Shown here one piece after another: positions 1 to 9,291 of a DNA stretch of 64,000 bases. Location of the stretch: positions 62,001 through 126,000 of the forward strand of contig NTXX01000001.1 in NCBI GenBank assembly GCA_002559145.1, in the 5' to 3' direction. The notes under the pieces are model-generated. The model was not told the origin of the DNA and searched no databases. It saw only the letters and a program-made list of their open reading frames with translations. This DNA comes from Bacillus sp. AFS006103. Lineage in GTDB: Bacteria; Bacillota; Bacilli; Bacillales; Cytobacillaceae. Positions within the stretch are counted from its first letter, which is position 1; every line of letters starts with the position of its first letter. Position numbers and translations under genes: made by a program.

Positions 1-84
1 CCCGGTGAATGTCAAGGATTTGCGGAGATAACCTGCTGTACTCGTCAGCAGAATAATTACGAAAATCAAAAATGCTTCGGTCAT
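1..84 (-). CDS. N-terminal fragment of a membrane protein, possibly DUF92 family (cut by window edge)
   Basis: A reading frame opens with ATG at 84 and runs off the left edge after 28 codons. It begins MTEAFLIFVIILLTSTAGYL and continues with RKSLTFTG. A first hydrophobic helix followed by a basic Lys-Ser-Leu segment resembles the start of DUF92/TMEM19-type membrane proteins, but this is a weak match from memory. The ATG overlaps the yqgN stop codon by four bases (ATGA) and has no ribosome-binding site of its own, so translation is probably coupled to yqgN. Confidence 0.45.
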   Translation of the reverse strand, partial: MTEAFLIFVIILLTSTAGYLRKSLTFTG

Positions 85-647
85 TTTATTTTGATAATTC
101 CGTGGTTAGTAATAATTCTTGAGACTGGGATATCGTGCTCCTCAACCTGAAAATAAGGGACTAATTGTTCGTTAAAGGCAAGTGAAACGGTTTCCCCTTG
201 GTAATTTTGTAAATAACGATCATAGTAGCCTCCGCCAAAACCTAAACGATAGCCCTCTCTGGTATAAGCTAAACCTGGAACAATCATAAGGTCAATCTTA
301 CGTGCATCTACTTCCTTGGTTAGTTCCTCGATGGGCTCCAATAGACCATAAAATACTGATTCCAGTTGCGAAAATTCATTTATTGTACGGAAGGATAGTC
401 TTTTAACTTGAGGTTCACATTTTGGCACAACCACTTGTTTTCCTGATTCCCAGGCTTTGCGTATAATTTGAAATGTATCAACTTCCGGCTGTTTTGAAAC
501 CGTTAATCCAATAACTTGCGCCTGTTTCCAGGCATCATCCTCAAAAAGATGACAAGCAATTTTATAAGAATAATCTTCATATTGAGGTTTTGTTAGCCTT
601 GAAAGTGTTTCTTTCATTTGTTTACGAATAGAGTTCTTATTATTCAT
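81..647 (-). CDS. yqgN: 5-formyltetrahydrofolate cyclo-ligase
   Basis: This 188-residue protein is predicted to convert 5-formyltetrahydrofolate to 5,10-methenyltetrahydrofolate with ATP, returning a dead-end folate to the one-carbon pool in the cytoplasm. The family signature is seen near residues 135-145 as GFGGGYYDRYL, which forms the ATP/folate pocket, and an early basic segment (NSIRKQMKE) is typical of the N-terminus. Length is usual for the family. An AAGGAGG precedes the ATG. The stop overlaps the start of the downstream membrane protein gene. The identification rests on the motif and on the position matching B. subtilis yqgN upstream of the pst operon. Confidence 0.93.
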   Translation of the reverse strand: MNNKNSIRKQMKETLSRLTKPQYEDYSYKIACHLFEDDAWKQAQVIGLTVSKQPEVDTFQIIRKAWESGKQVVVPKCEPQVKRLSFRTINEFSQLESVFYGLLEPIEELTKEVDARKIDLMIVPGLAYTREGYRLGFGGGYYDRYLQNYQGETVSLAFNEQLVPYFQVEEHDIPVSRIITNHGIIKIK

Positions 648-670
648 TTTCAGGAAACCTCCTTATTTTT

Positions 671-704
671 AGGCATAAAAAAAACAGCAGGAAGCCCCTA
701 CTGT
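671..704 (-). terminator. Intrinsic terminator of rpmG
   Basis: On the minus strand a stem AACAGTAGG/CCTGCTGTT (one G-U pair) is followed by eight T residues, directly after the rpmG stop codon and before yqgN. Confidence 0.8.
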
Positions 705-854
705 TTATTTTGTTTCACGATGTGCTGTTGAACGTTTTTCTCTTGGGCAATATTTCTTAAGCTCAAGACGATCTGGATTATTACGTTTATTTTTTGTTGA
801 AATATAGTTACGATCTCCACACTCAGTGCAAGCCAATGTAATATTCACACGCAT
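705..854 (-). CDS. rpmG: 50S ribosomal protein L33
   Basis: This is the 49-residue L33 of the large ribosomal subunit, starting [20 protein letters not shown]. The CxxC pair at the start (C-T-E-C) and CP at residue 38 make this a zinc-ribbon-type (C+) form, although the second pair is incomplete (a single Cys). The reading frame is open further upstream, but GGAGGG seven bases before the ATG at 854 and the conserved N-terminus of L33 fix the start. B. subtilis has several rpmG copies and this corresponds to the one in the yqgN region. A terminator follows immediately. Confidence 0.95.
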   Translation of the reverse strand: MRVNITLACTECGDRNYISTKNKRNNPDRLELKKYCPREKRSTAHRETK

Positions 855-949
855 GTTATTTCCCTCCAAACAATTAAGCATTTCTTTCATACGACTTTTC
901 AATGATATCATTTTTTAAAAGGAAATGCTAGTATGTTTTTTCTAGATAA

Positions 950-1615
950 TTAACGGCTTCGTTCGATCTGCTTTAATAGGGCTTGCTCCATGGAAAGTAT
1001 ATCGGTTTTGTTGGAACCAATAATCGTCCAAGTATTCATTTTTCCAATTTCATGAGAACCTAATGTCATGTTTATAGTAAAAATACTTGCTGCAGGGCTT
1101 TTAACCATAGGATAATAATTTAAATTCCCCTTTTGAACCGAACTCCATATTCGATCTGTAAAAACATTCCATTGCGGCATAGCTGTATATTCCTTCATTC
1201 CTACTCCATTGTAGTCTCCATTCACCATGTAAATATTATTATTGGCGAGATGAAAGATTCTATTATCCGTCGGTGATACAAAAGCAATATTGTCTTGAAT
1301 AACATTGGGATAGTAATGCATGGCCAGCATTTTAAGCTGTTTCACTTCCTTGCTGTGATTACTGATATAAATGCTTGAAAAACGAATTTTAGAGTGCGGC
1401 TGCTCCTGTTTCACTCTGATAATTATTTCTTCCTCATTAAAAACCTTTTCTGTACAATCATGGAGCCAAAGGTATTTTCCATTTATCCATAAACCTGGAA
1501 TGAATAGCAGTGTATCCAGTGGCTGTTGTTCGATAGGAGTCTGTTTATATTTTTGTTTTTCAATTACGGTTATGGTTCTTCCATCTCCTTCTAATTTAAA
1601 AACCTCATTACTCAT
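950..1615 (-). CDS. Hypothetical protein, family not recognised
   Basis: The protein has 221 residues, starts MSNEVFKLEGDGRTITVIEK and shows no signal peptide or membrane helix, so it is probably cytoplasmic. I recognise no family motif. The middle alternates polar and aromatic residues (for example NNNIYMVNGDYNGVGMKEY) and looks like a beta-rich fold. A GGAGGAAG five bases ahead of the ATG at 1615 supports this start over an ATG four codons upstream. It sits alone between phoU and rpmG on the minus strand; I do not recall a B. subtilis counterpart here. Coding character, a good ribosome-binding site and length argue for a real gene; its function is unknown. Confidence 0.75.
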   Translation of the reverse strand: MSNEVFKLEGDGRTITVIEKQKYKQTPIEQQPLDTLLFIPGLWINGKYLWLHDCTEKVFNEEEIIIRVKQEQPHSKIRFSSIYISNHSKEVKQLKMLAMHYYPNVIQDNIAFVSPTDNRIFHLANNNIYMVNGDYNGVGMKEYTAMPQWNVFTDRIWSSVQKGNLNYYPMVKSPAASIFTINMTLGSHEIGKMNTWTIIGSNKTDILSMEQALLKQIERSR

Positions 1616-1785
1616 TTCTTCCTCCATTTCTGCAAATAATTATTATATGCACAAAATTGCGAATTATCATCATTAACTGATAATTTAATGGTACCACCAG
1701 ATTCAACCGCACACAATAAACGCAAATTGTCGTTTCTTGGAAGTAGTTAGGATTAAATTACCAAGATACATCACTATAAACAAAA

Positions 1786-1815
1786 AAAAGATAAGGAAAA
1801 AAGCTCCTCATCTTG
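1786..1815 (-). terminator. Intrinsic terminator of the pst-phoU operon
   Basis: On the minus strand the stem AAGATGAGGA/TCCTTATCTT is followed by a run of eight T residues, 20 bases past the phoU stop. It ends the phosphate operon. Confidence 0.75.
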
Positions 1816-1834
1816 AATAAACTCTATTTTTTCA

Positions 1835-2494
1835 TTATGCATTCAAATTAACACGGTCACCTGTCACAAGGTAGATCACATTCTCGGCAATATTCGTTGA
1901 ATGATCAGCAATTCTTTCAATATATCTACATACAAATGATAATTGAATAATTTGGTTGGTTGCATTTGGATTTTGTGGAATATAGCTCAACAGCTCTTGT
2001 ATCAAGCTGCCAAACATTTTGTCAACTTCATCATCTTTCTCAGCGCTCTTTTTTGCCAATTCAATGTCCTCAGAATAATAGGCTTGGATTGAGTCTGAAA
2101 CCATTTCTAAGGCCATCCCCATCATTCTCGGTATATCAATTATTTCTTTAAAATGCTTTTGATTACCGATATGAAGTGCCGATTTGGCTATATTTACTGC
2201 AATATCCGCAAATCTTTCCACTTCTGATGAAACCTTTAAGGCCACACTTATTTTCCTAAGATCCGTGGCTACAGGTGATTGTCTTGCAATTAATAATAAT
2301 GCTTTATCATTAATTTCATATTCGAGATCATCGATTTCATTATCCCCATCAATTACTTGCTTTGCTTTTTCCATGTCCTGATTAATAAGAGCAATCATTG
2401 CCTCTTTGATTGCATACTCGGATTTTTCTGCCATTTTTAATAGCAAATCTTTTAACTCAGTTAGATTATTATCAAAATTTGTTCTTGTACTCAT
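1835..2494 (-). CDS. phoU: Phosphate transport system regulatory protein PhoU
   Basis: This 219-residue protein has two PhoU helical-bundle repeats (roughly residues 12-100 and 115-205). The metal-binding ERFADIAVNIA and ERIADHSTNIAENV segments, with E/D-xxAD-xxxNI, occur once in each. PhoU links the Pst transporter with the PhoR sensor kinase and damps phosphate uptake when phosphate is plentiful. GAGGTGA before the ATG at 2494 and the usual MSTR-type N-terminus decide the start over an upstream in-frame ATG. It is the last gene of the pst operon and is followed by a terminator. Confidence 0.95.
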   Translation of the reverse strand: MSTRTNFDNNLTELKDLLLKMAEKSEYAIKEAMIALINQDMEKAKQVIDGDNEIDDLEYEINDKALLLIARQSPVATDLRKISVALKVSSEVERFADIAVNIAKSALHIGNQKHFKEIIDIPRMMGMALEMVSDSIQAYYSEDIELAKKSAEKDDEVDKMFGSLIQELLSYIPQNPNATNQIIQLSFVCRYIERIADHSTNIAENVIYLVTGDRVNLNA

Positions 2495-2507
2495 ATACGT
2501 CACCTCA

Positions 2508-3281
2508 TCATCCGAATCTTCCAGTAATATATCCTTCCGTACGTGAATCTTTTGGATTAGAAAAAATTGTTGAAGTTGAATCAAGTTCGATTAATTCACC
2601 CATTAAAAAGAATGCAGTCTTATCTGAAACCCTTGATGCCTGCTGCATGTTATGGGTAACAATAACAATTGTATATTTTTCTTTTAATTCTAAGATCATT
2701 TCTTCTATTTTTAAGGTAGAAATTGGGTCTAAAGCTGATGTGGGTTCGTCCATTAGCAACACTTCAGGTTTGGTTGCAAGTGCTCTTGCAATACATAACC
2801 TTTGCTGTTGCCCACCAGATAGTCCTAAGGCAGGAGCATTTAACCGATCCTTTACTTCTTCCCAAAGTGCCACATCCATTAGTGATTTAATAACAATTTC
2901 ATCAAGATGCTTCTTTTTTGTGATCCCATGGACTCTTGGACCGTAGGCAACATTATCAAAGATAGATTGTGGAAACGGATTGCCCTTCTGAAAAACCATT
3001 CCCACATGTTTACGTAGGTCGACGAGATCCACTTTCTTATCTAATATATTTTGCCCATTCATATTAATCTCGCCTGTCATTTTTACATTTGGTACCATAT
3101 TGATCATTAAGTTAAGTGTTTTAATAAATGTAGATTTACCACAGCCAGAGGGACCAATGATAGCGGTAACCTCTTTTTTGTTAATCGGAAAGTTGATGTT
3201 CTTTAATGCATGGTGATCACCGTACCATAAATTTAGGTCTTTAATATCAAAAACTTGTCTGGTTAATGTTGGTATTGCCAC
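2508..3281 (-). CDS. pstB: Phosphate ABC transporter ATP-binding protein PstB (second copy)
   Basis: This is the 257-residue ATPase of the Pst importer, which drives high-affinity phosphate uptake from the cytoplasmic face of PstA-PstC. The Walker A is GPSGCGKST at residues 43-51, the ABC signature is LSGGQQQR, the Walker B is [13 protein letters not shown], and the H-loop is VTHNM. It is close to the neighbouring PstB, as in B. subtilis pstBA/pstBB, suggesting an old tandem duplication. It lies 12 bases after the first pstB and 13 before phoU, in the same PhoP-dependent operon. Confidence 0.95.
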   Translation of the reverse strand: MAIPTLTRQVFDIKDLNLWYGDHHALKNINFPINKKEVTAIIGPSGCGKSTFIKTLNLMINMVPNVKMTGEINMNGQNILDKKVDLVDLRKHVGMVFQKGNPFPQSIFDNVAYGPRVHGITKKKHLDEIVIKSLMDVALWEEVKDRLNAPALGLSGGQQQRLCIARALATKPEVLLMDEPTSALDPISTLKIEEMILELKEKYTIVIVTHNMQQASRVSDKTAFFLMGELIELDSTSTIFSNPKDSRTEGYITGRFG

Positions 3282-3293
3282 TACTTTTCCCCC

Positions 3294-4115
3294 TTATCCA
3301 AACCTTCCAGAGATATATTCCTCTGTCTTTTTAACAGCTGGGTTGGTAAAGATTTTTTCCGTATTATCATATTCAATAATATCTCCACTCAAAAAGAAGG
3401 CTGTTTTATCAGAAATACGGGATGCCTGCTGCATATTATGGGTGACAATGATTATTGAATATTCCTGTTTTAAGTCAACGATTAGATCCTCCACTTTAGC
3501 ATTGGATATCGGGTCCAGTGCCGAAGAAGGTTCATCAAGAAGCATGACAGTAGGTTTCATCGCAATTGTCCTTGCTATGCAAAGACGCTGCTGCTGTCCG
3601 CCTGATAGGGATAAGGCAGATTTATGAAGCCTGTCCTTTACTTCTTCCCATAATGCTGCTTTTTTCAGACTCTCTTCCACAATTTCATCTAATGTACTTT
3701 TCTTTTTAATTCCAGCAAATTTAAGTGCGTGTGTAATGTTTTCATAAATGGATTTTGGAAATGGGTTGGGTTTTTGAAAAACCATGCCGATTTCTTTACG
3801 TAGAGCAACAACATTGATTTGCTCAGACAAGATATTGAGATCTTCGTAAATGATTTCTCCTTCTGCCCTTGCTCCTGGAATGAGATCATTCATTCGATTA
3901 ATACTTCTTAAAAAAGTTGACTTACCACAGCCTGAAGGGCCTATAAGTGCTGTTATGGATTTCTTTTCAATATCCATTGAGATCCCATTTACTGCTCGTT
4001 TTTCTCCATAGAAAATCTCTAAATTATTTACCCTTAAAATAGGCTCTTTATGCAATTGGCTGTTTGATTGAACAGCTTGGTTTTCAGTCGTTTTTTCCAT
4101 AAATGCTGTAACCAT
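3294..4115 (-). CDS. pstB: Phosphate ABC transporter ATP-binding protein PstB (first copy)
   Basis: The second PstB-type ATPase has 273 residues, with Walker [10 protein letters not shown] near residue 64, signature LSGGQQQR, Walker [14 protein letters not shown] and H-loop VTHNM. It carries an N-terminal extension of about 25 polar residues that the other copy lacks. GGGGAG six bases before the ATG at 4115 supports the longer start. Two ATPase genes allow PstB1-PstB2 heterodimers or redundancy; which holds here cannot be told from sequence. It lies between pstA and the other pstB in the operon. Confidence 0.95.
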   Translation of the reverse strand: MVTAFMEKTTENQAVQSNSQLHKEPILRVNNLEIFYGEKRAVNGISMDIEKKSITALIGPSGCGKSTFLRSINRMNDLIPGARAEGEIIYEDLNILSEQINVVALRKEIGMVFQKPNPFPKSIYENITHALKFAGIKKKSTLDEIVEESLKKAALWEEVKDRLHKSALSLSGGQQQRLCIARTIAMKPTVMLLDEPSSALDPISNAKVEDLIVDLKQEYSIIIVTHNMQQASRISDKTAFFLSGDIIEYDNTEKIFTNPAVKKTEEYISGRFG

Positions 4116-4130
4116 CCTATCTCCCCGCCT

Positions 4131-5018
4131 TTATTTTGATGCTGTTACCTTCTTGTGAATCATACTTCCAATCCACCTGGCTAATAAGTTAAATACTAAT
4201 ACCGATATTACTAAAACAGCAGCTGACCCATTGGATACCTCTTCAACATCTGGAATTAACCCTTGTGTATTTACAGACCATATGTGAACGGCAAGCGTTT
4301 CGGCTGGTCGAAATATATTTAACGGTGATTGCACGGAAAATGGATTCCAGTTTGCGTAATCGAGTCTTGGTGTTGAAAGACCTGCAGTAAATAATAGTGC
4401 GGCAGCTTCACCAAATACACGACCTGCAGCGAGGATTGCACCTGTTAAAATCGTCGGAAATGCACTTGGCAATAAAACCGTTTTTATCGTATGCCATTTG
4501 GTAATCCCTAAGGCAAGACTAGCCTCTTTCAAATCACTGGGGACCGCACGGATAGCATCCTCACTAACACGTACAATTACAGGCAGATTAAAAACAGTCA
4601 ACGCTAAAGCTCCTCCTAAAATGGTATAGCCCCAGCCTGTCAAATTAACGAACATTAATAAACCAAACATCCCAATAACTATCGAGGGCAGTGATGCCAG
4701 AACTTCAATACAAGAACGAACAATGTCTGTGATTTTCCCTGGTTTTGCATACTCTGCCATGTATATTCCACCTCCAACACCTAATGGAAGGGCAATTAGC
4801 ATCGTAATAAATAATATATAAAACGAGTTGAATAATTGGTCACGAATTCCCCCGCCCGCACGTACATTGCTCGACGGCGTGGTTAAAAAGTCGAGAGAAA
4901 TATGTTTAAGTCCATTAACCAAAATATATGAAAATAAACCAACTAATATAGAAATAATAATAATTGCAATTGCGATAAATACACCTGTGGCAATACGATC
5001 TGCAGTTTTACTGTTCAT
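4131..5018 (-). CDS. pstA: Phosphate ABC transporter permease PstA
   Basis: This 295-residue inner-membrane permease forms the phosphate channel with PstC. About six hydrophobic helices are visible. The EAA loop that contacts PstB appears as LKEASLALGITKWHTI in the second half. The start is ATG at 5018, nine bases after AAGGAGG; the frame is open upstream but inside pstC. The ATG overlaps the pstC stop by one base (TGATG), indicating coupled translation of the two permease halves. Confidence 0.95.
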   Translation of the reverse strand: MNSKTADRIATGVFIAIAIIIISILVGLFSYILVNGLKHISLDFLTTPSSNVRAGGGIRDQLFNSFYILFITMLIALPLGVGGGIYMAEYAKPGKITDIVRSCIEVLASLPSIVIGMFGLLMFVNLTGWGYTILGGALALTVFNLPVIVRVSEDAIRAVPSDLKEASLALGITKWHTIKTVLLPSAFPTILTGAILAAGRVFGEAAALLFTAGLSTPRLDYANWNPFSVQSPLNIFRPAETLAVHIWSVNTQGLIPDVEEVSNGSAAVLVISVLVFNLLARWIGSMIHKKVTASK

Positions 5019-5938
5019 CACATTTTCCTCCTTGACGAAAGGTAGCGAATGAGGAGAATAAACGCAAACGACATGATTAATAAGATTAAGCCCATAGACC
5101 AAAGAGTATTATTTTCTACACTTCCGTAGGTGGTATGGCCCATGTTTAGCGTAATAATTGTCGTTAATGTTGCTGAAGCGTCTAATAAGCTTGTTGGTAA
5201 ATCTCTTACGTTACCGATGACCATTTGAACCGCAAGAGCTTCTCCAAATGCTCTTGCCATCCCAAGAACGATAGCGGTCAACAAAGTAGGTAATGCAGCA
5301 GGTATTAAAACTTTTCTAATTGTTTGCCAGCGAGTAGCACCTAAAGCATACGAACCTTCGCGAAGATTTTTAGGCAGTGAACTCATAGCATCGGTTGCAA
5401 TAGTCGTTACTGTCGGCAAAATCATAATGGATAAAACAATTGTACCTGAGAGCAGGCTAAAGCCAAGTCCACCCACCTGTTCCCTGATAAATGGTACTAA
5501 CACTGTAAGCCCGATGAAGCCATAAACTACAGATGGAATTCCGACTAACAGCTCGATGACAGGCTGTAATATCTTTCTTCCCCATGAGGGTGCAATTTCG
5601 GTCATAAAAATCGCTCCGCCAATCCCAAGTGGTGCTGCCACTATTGCTGCAAGAAAGGTTACTGCAAAGGAACCAAAAATAAATGGTAAAGCCCCGTATT
5701 CAGGCTTCGCTTGATTTGTAGGATTCCAGTGGGTACTGGTTATGAACTCAATAAGACTTACACCATTTTTTATAAAGGATTGTAAACCCTTTGTACCCAG
5801 GAAAATGGTTATCGAGATTGTTGCTGATATCATAATTACAGCACACAAGATAACGAGAATTTTCCCGCGCAATTCACCATCCAGCCAATTTTTCTTAGAC
5901 TTTAACAATCTGTCTTTTGCAGGAACTAACTTTTCCAT
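5018..5938 (-). CDS. pstC: Phosphate ABC transporter permease PstC
   Basis: The partner permease of PstA has 306 residues. A cytoplasmic basic N-terminus (KDRLLKSKKNW) precedes roughly six membrane helices, and the EAA-type loop reads LREGSYALGATRWQTI. The start at 5938 has AGGGGTG upstream and removes a 19-residue extension that would be unusual for the family. It follows pstS by 79 bases and overlaps pstA by one base. Operon position gives the standard order S-C-A-B-B-phoU. Confidence 0.95.
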   Translation of the reverse strand: MEKLVPAKDRLLKSKKNWLDGELRGKILVILCAVIMISATISITIFLGTKGLQSFIKNGVSLIEFITSTHWNPTNQAKPEYGALPFIFGSFAVTFLAAIVAAPLGIGGAIFMTEIAPSWGRKILQPVIELLVGIPSVVYGFIGLTVLVPFIREQVGGLGFSLLSGTIVLSIMILPTVTTIATDAMSSLPKNLREGSYALGATRWQTIRKVLIPAALPTLLTAIVLGMARAFGEALAVQMVIGNVRDLPTSLLDASATLTTIITLNMGHTTYGSVENNTLWSMGLILLIMSFAFILLIRYLSSRRKM

Positions 5939-6017
5939 AATGCACCAAACACCCCTAAAATACGTCATAATAGGGTAAATGCATATATACATTTACCCTT
6001 TCATTATTCAACCTTTT

Positions 6018-6935
6018 TTATAGATCTTTTTGATTCCCTTTTGCATCACGTTCTACTTTCATTTTTGTTACAGGAAGATATCCTTGTTCTTTTAATAAAG
6101 TGTTTTGAATATCGTCAGACATTAAGTAGTCAAGGAACGCTTTAGCAAGATCGGTTGCCTCACCCTTTGTATAAGAGTGCTGATAAGCCCAAACAGGGAA
6201 TTCACCAGATTGTACATTTACATCCGTTGGTTCAACTCCATCGATTGAAAGCGGTGTAACAGATTCGTCTGTGAAGTATGAGAATGCAAGGTAACCAACA
6301 GCACCTTCTGTTTCGTTAATTATCTTTTTAACAGTGTTTGATGAATCTTCTGTAATTCCTTCAGCTGGAGTTGCCCCATCAAGTGCGAATTTGTTGAATA
6401 CCGCACGAGTTCCTGATGAGTCCGGACGGTTAACAAGTACGATCTTTTGATCTGCGCCGCCAAGTTCTTTCCAGTTGGTAATTTTACCAGTAAATACTTT
6501 AATTAAATCTGCTTTTTTAATATCTTTAATACCCACTTTAGGGTTAACAGCTGCAGTCATACCAACAACAGCTACTTTATGGTCAACAAGTTGATCAGCC
6601 GGGATGCCTTCTTTTTCTTCAGCGAATACATCGGAATTACCAATCTGTACAGATCCTTCAGCCACTTGTGATAAGCCTGTACCAGATCCACCGGCATTTA
6701 CTTGAACGTCGACATTTGGATTTTCCGCCATAAACTCTTCAGCCGCCGCAGCCACCAATGGTTGCATTGCAGAAGAACCAGAAACGCTTAATGAGCCAGA
6801 AAGTTCTGCTGTTTTATTATCTTTATTTGAAGTTCCTTCTTTTTTATCAGTAGTTGTTCCTCCACCACAAGCAGCAACAAATACCATTAACGCTGCTAGA
6901 ATAAGGGCTAGGCTAATTTTCTTGAAACTTTTCAT
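6018..6935 (-). CDS. pstS: Phosphate-binding lipoprotein PstS
   Basis: This 305-residue extracellular phosphate receptor delivers Pi to PstC-PstA. The N-terminus is a lipoprotein signal peptide (MKSFKKISLALILAA) with a lipobox VAAC, so Cys23 is the predicted lipidated first residue of the mature protein. Phosphate-binding segments typical of the family are seen: SGSSAMQPL near residue 53, AGGSGTG near 82 and RPDSSGTR in the second half. It is the first gene of the pst operon, downstream of a PhoP box, so strong induction by phosphate limitation is expected. Confidence 0.96.
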   Translation of the reverse strand: MKSFKKISLALILAALMVFVAACGGGTTTDKKEGTSNKDNKTAELSGSLSVSGSSAMQPLVAAAAEEFMAENPNVDVQVNAGGSGTGLSQVAEGSVQIGNSDVFAEEKEGIPADQLVDHKVAVVGMTAAVNPKVGIKDIKKADLIKVFTGKITNWKELGGADQKIVLVNRPDSSGTRAVFNKFALDGATPAEGITEDSSNTVKKIINETEGAVGYLAFSYFTDESVTPLSIDGVEPTDVNVQSGEFPVWAYQHSYTKGEATDLAKAFLDYLMSDDIQNTLLKEQGYLPVTKMKVERDAKGNQKDL

Positions 6936-7010
6936 TGGTTTAATTCCCCCTGTAAATTTTGGTTTGTTAGTTATTTGTTCTGCCTTACATGATTAAGAAT
7001 AAACCTCGAC

Positions 7011-7070
7011 TGTTAACTGAGTTTTAATTAAATGTAAAGGTTTTGTAAAGATCTGTTGAGGTTTTGTAAA
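7011..7070 (-). promoter_or_regulatory. PhoP-binding region (Pho box) upstream of pstS
   Basis: Reading the minus strand, three TTTACA hexamers (7065-7070, 7044-7049, 7033-7038) and one TCAACA (7054-7059) are spaced 11, 10 and 11 bases apart. A further TTAACA at 7011-7016 lies two turns downstream. Repeated TT(A/C/T)ACA-type hexamers with about 11-base phasing are the established PhoP~P target in Bacillus. The array ends 76 bases before the pstS start. Confidence 0.85.
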
Positions 7071-7126
7071 TAGACAAGCTTATATTCACCTTAGAATAAT
7101 AGAACGATGCAGACGAGATCTTTTAC

Positions 7127-7164
7127 TAAAAAAAAACACCTGCCACATTGTGACAAGTGTTTTC
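7127..7164 (-). terminator. Intrinsic terminator of pbpA
   Basis: A 13-bp stem AACACTTGTCACA/TGTGGCAGGTGTT with two G-U pairs is followed by nine T residues on the minus strand just after the pbpA stop. It separates pbpA from the pst operon. Confidence 0.85.
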
Positions 7165-7170
7165 TACATA

Positions 7171-9291
7171 TTATTGTTCCGTTGTATTCTTTTCTTTCGC
7201 TTGACGTTCTTTCTTTAAGTCAAAGTAAGCATCCAAAACTCGTTTGCCGATTAAATTATTAAGACTTGGACCACTATTCCCTTGATATGCCCACGGGACC
7301 ACAACCGCCATGGCCACCTCTGGATTATCAGCGGGTGCAAAACTTACCAAACTTAGGTTCATGACTGGTGTACCATATTTTGATTTGTCGGAACCGTAAT
7401 AGAATGCTTGGGCGGTTCCCGTTTTCCCAGCAGGATTATACGGTTTGTTCTTAAAATGACTCACAGCTGTACCGTCACCAACCTGCATAACCATTCGAAA
7501 ACCTTCTTGAACCCGTTTAATCCAAGATTCCTTCATATCTAAACGATTTAAGACCTTCGGCTGAATTTCCTCGACAATCGGACCCAATTCATTATTTTCC
7601 ATTTCCGGTTCGCGAATTTCCTTAACCATATGCGGCTGGATACGATTCCCACCATTTGCTATTGTGGAAACGTACTGTGCGAGTTGAATTGGCGTATACG
7701 TGTCATACTGACCAATCGCCAAGAAAAGAAGTAAACCAGGAGTCCGCTCAGGACCTGGAAAACCACTCATTTCATTAGGCAGGTCAATCCCTGTACGCGT
7801 ACCTAAACCAAATTGACTGAATGACTGCCGCAAAGTATCAAACGCTGAATAATCAAGCGGTAATGGTTGACCTGCTCTATACTGACCGCCGGCCATTGCG
7901 ATTACCGTTTTCCACATATATACGTTGGAAGAAACCTGTAGTGCCCTTAGATCATTGATCCGGCCAAAGGTTCTCCATGAAGACATTACTGGTGAGCTAG
8001 CAATTCGGAGCGGCTCGTCTAGTTGTGTGGAACCTGGTTGTATGGCCCCGGTTTTATAGCCAGTTAAAATCGTTGCCCCTTTTACTGCTGACCCAACATT
8101 ATAAGAAGTCGTAATATTTCCGCCGGCAAAGTCATTCATGACTGTGTGCCCTTTTTTATCTTTACCAATCTGTTTTCCAGCCAGTGATAAGACCTCACCG
8201 GTATGAGGGTCCATTAGAACGACGAAGGCTCGATCTAGAAGGGAAGTATTGGGTTTTTGCTTAGCACTCCACATTTCTTCCTCGATGATATCTTCAACCT
8301 TCTTCTGAAGATCCATATCGACGGTCAAAACAAGATCTTTCCCCCTTTTTCCTTCCGAAACTACTTCTGTCGAAAGGATATGACCCGTCTTATCGGTTAC
8401 ATTTTTCACTTTTGCCTTTTGACCATGGAGGACATCCTCATACTTTAATTCAAGATAACTTTTGCCAACACGGTCATTTCGGCTGTAATCACGAGCCATA
8501 TAATTTTGTAATTGCTCTTTTGGGATTCCTGATTCAGATGTAGTGACATCTCCTAAAATTGATTTTAAAGTATCACCAAAAACGTAGCTCCGTTCCCAAT
8601 CGGTTGTTGTATCTACACCAGGTAGGTTTTCTAAGTTTTCACTAACAATAGCGTACTCTTTGTCCGTTACATTAACATTTTTAACAATTTGTGGGGTTAA
8701 AGCATATCCACTATTAAATTGCCTATAAATAGCAAGAGTTTCTAGTTTTTCACCTGAAATACTTTTTAGATCATCTTCAGTGATTCGATCCAATTGAAGT
8801 TGATAAATTTGCTTATCGGTCAATTTTTTTTGTTTATAAGATGCCCATTCTTTTTCGGTTATTTTCGCTTTGGCTGGTTTTGGATTTGTTAATATCCAAA
8901 AATCCTTTTTGTCACGAATAGGAACCTTTTTTCCTGTCATATCAATTATTTTTGCCAAACGTCCCGCTGTTTCCAACATTTCCTTTTGAGTGGTTTGTTG
9001 ATATTTTGTATAAGTAATTGCGTTCAATGGCTTATTATCAACAATAATCTTCCCATTTCGATCGAACATTTTCCCCCTTGGTACAGGGTTATTAACAGTA
9101 ATATCTTCAGTCCGCTCGATTTCACGTTTAAAATCATCACCAAACACGATTTGTAATTCACCAAGTCTAAGAATAAGGACCGAAAATAGCAAAAACACGA
9201 CAAAAAACAATATATTTAATCGAAATGGCACATGTTCCTTCTTTTTTTTCTTTTTATTATTCAAGGGATAAAAACACTTCCTTTTTTTCAC
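7171..9291 (-). CDS. pbpA: Class B penicillin-binding protein (PBP2A-like transpeptidase)
   Basis: This 706-residue membrane-anchored peptidoglycan transpeptidase is involved in lateral wall synthesis. A Lys-rich cytoplasmic tail and one helix (about residues 25-45) precede the PBP dimerisation domain. The catalytic motifs are S401-A-V-K404, S454-S-N456 and K623-T-G625. Position upstream of pst matches B. subtilis pbpA (yqgF). The start is uncertain: the frame opens with GTG at 9291 with a weak ribosome-binding site, while TTG ten codons in (9264) lies 12 bases after AGGAAG. The transpeptidase domain is intact, so function is not in doubt. Confidence 0.93.
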   Translation of the reverse strand: MKKRKCFYPLNNKKKKKKEHVPFRLNILFFVVFLLFSVLILRLGELQIVFGDDFKREIERTEDITVNNPVPRGKMFDRNGKIIVDNKPLNAITYTKYQQTTQKEMLETAGRLAKIIDMTGKKVPIRDKKDFWILTNPKPAKAKITEKEWASYKQKKLTDKQIYQLQLDRITEDDLKSISGEKLETLAIYRQFNSGYALTPQIVKNVNVTDKEYAIVSENLENLPGVDTTTDWERSYVFGDTLKSILGDVTTSESGIPKEQLQNYMARDYSRNDRVGKSYLELKYEDVLHGQKAKVKNVTDKTGHILSTEVVSEGKRGKDLVLTVDMDLQKKVEDIIEEEMWSAKQKPNTSLLDRAFVVLMDPHTGEVLSLAGKQIGKDKKGHTVMNDFAGGNITTSYNVGSAVKGATILTGYKTGAIQPGSTQLDEPLRIASSPVMSSWRTFGRINDLRALQVSSNVYMWKTVIAMAGGQYRAGQPLPLDYSAFDTLRQSFSQFGLGTRTGIDLPNEMSGFPGPERTPGLLLFLAIGQYDTYTPIQLAQYVSTIANGGNRIQPHMVKEIREPEMENNELGPIVEEIQPKVLNRLDMKESWIKRVQEGFRMVMQVGDGTAVSHFKNKPYNPAGKTGTAQAFYYGSDKSKYGTPVMNLSLVSFAPADNPEVAMAVVVPWAYQGNSGPSLNNLIGKRVLDAYFDLKKERQAKEKNTTEQ

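Noticed and set aside
2410..2946. 178-codon open frame opposite phoU and pstB.
   Set aside because: It is antisense to conserved ABC-transporter and PhoU sequences, whose codon structure explains the open frame.
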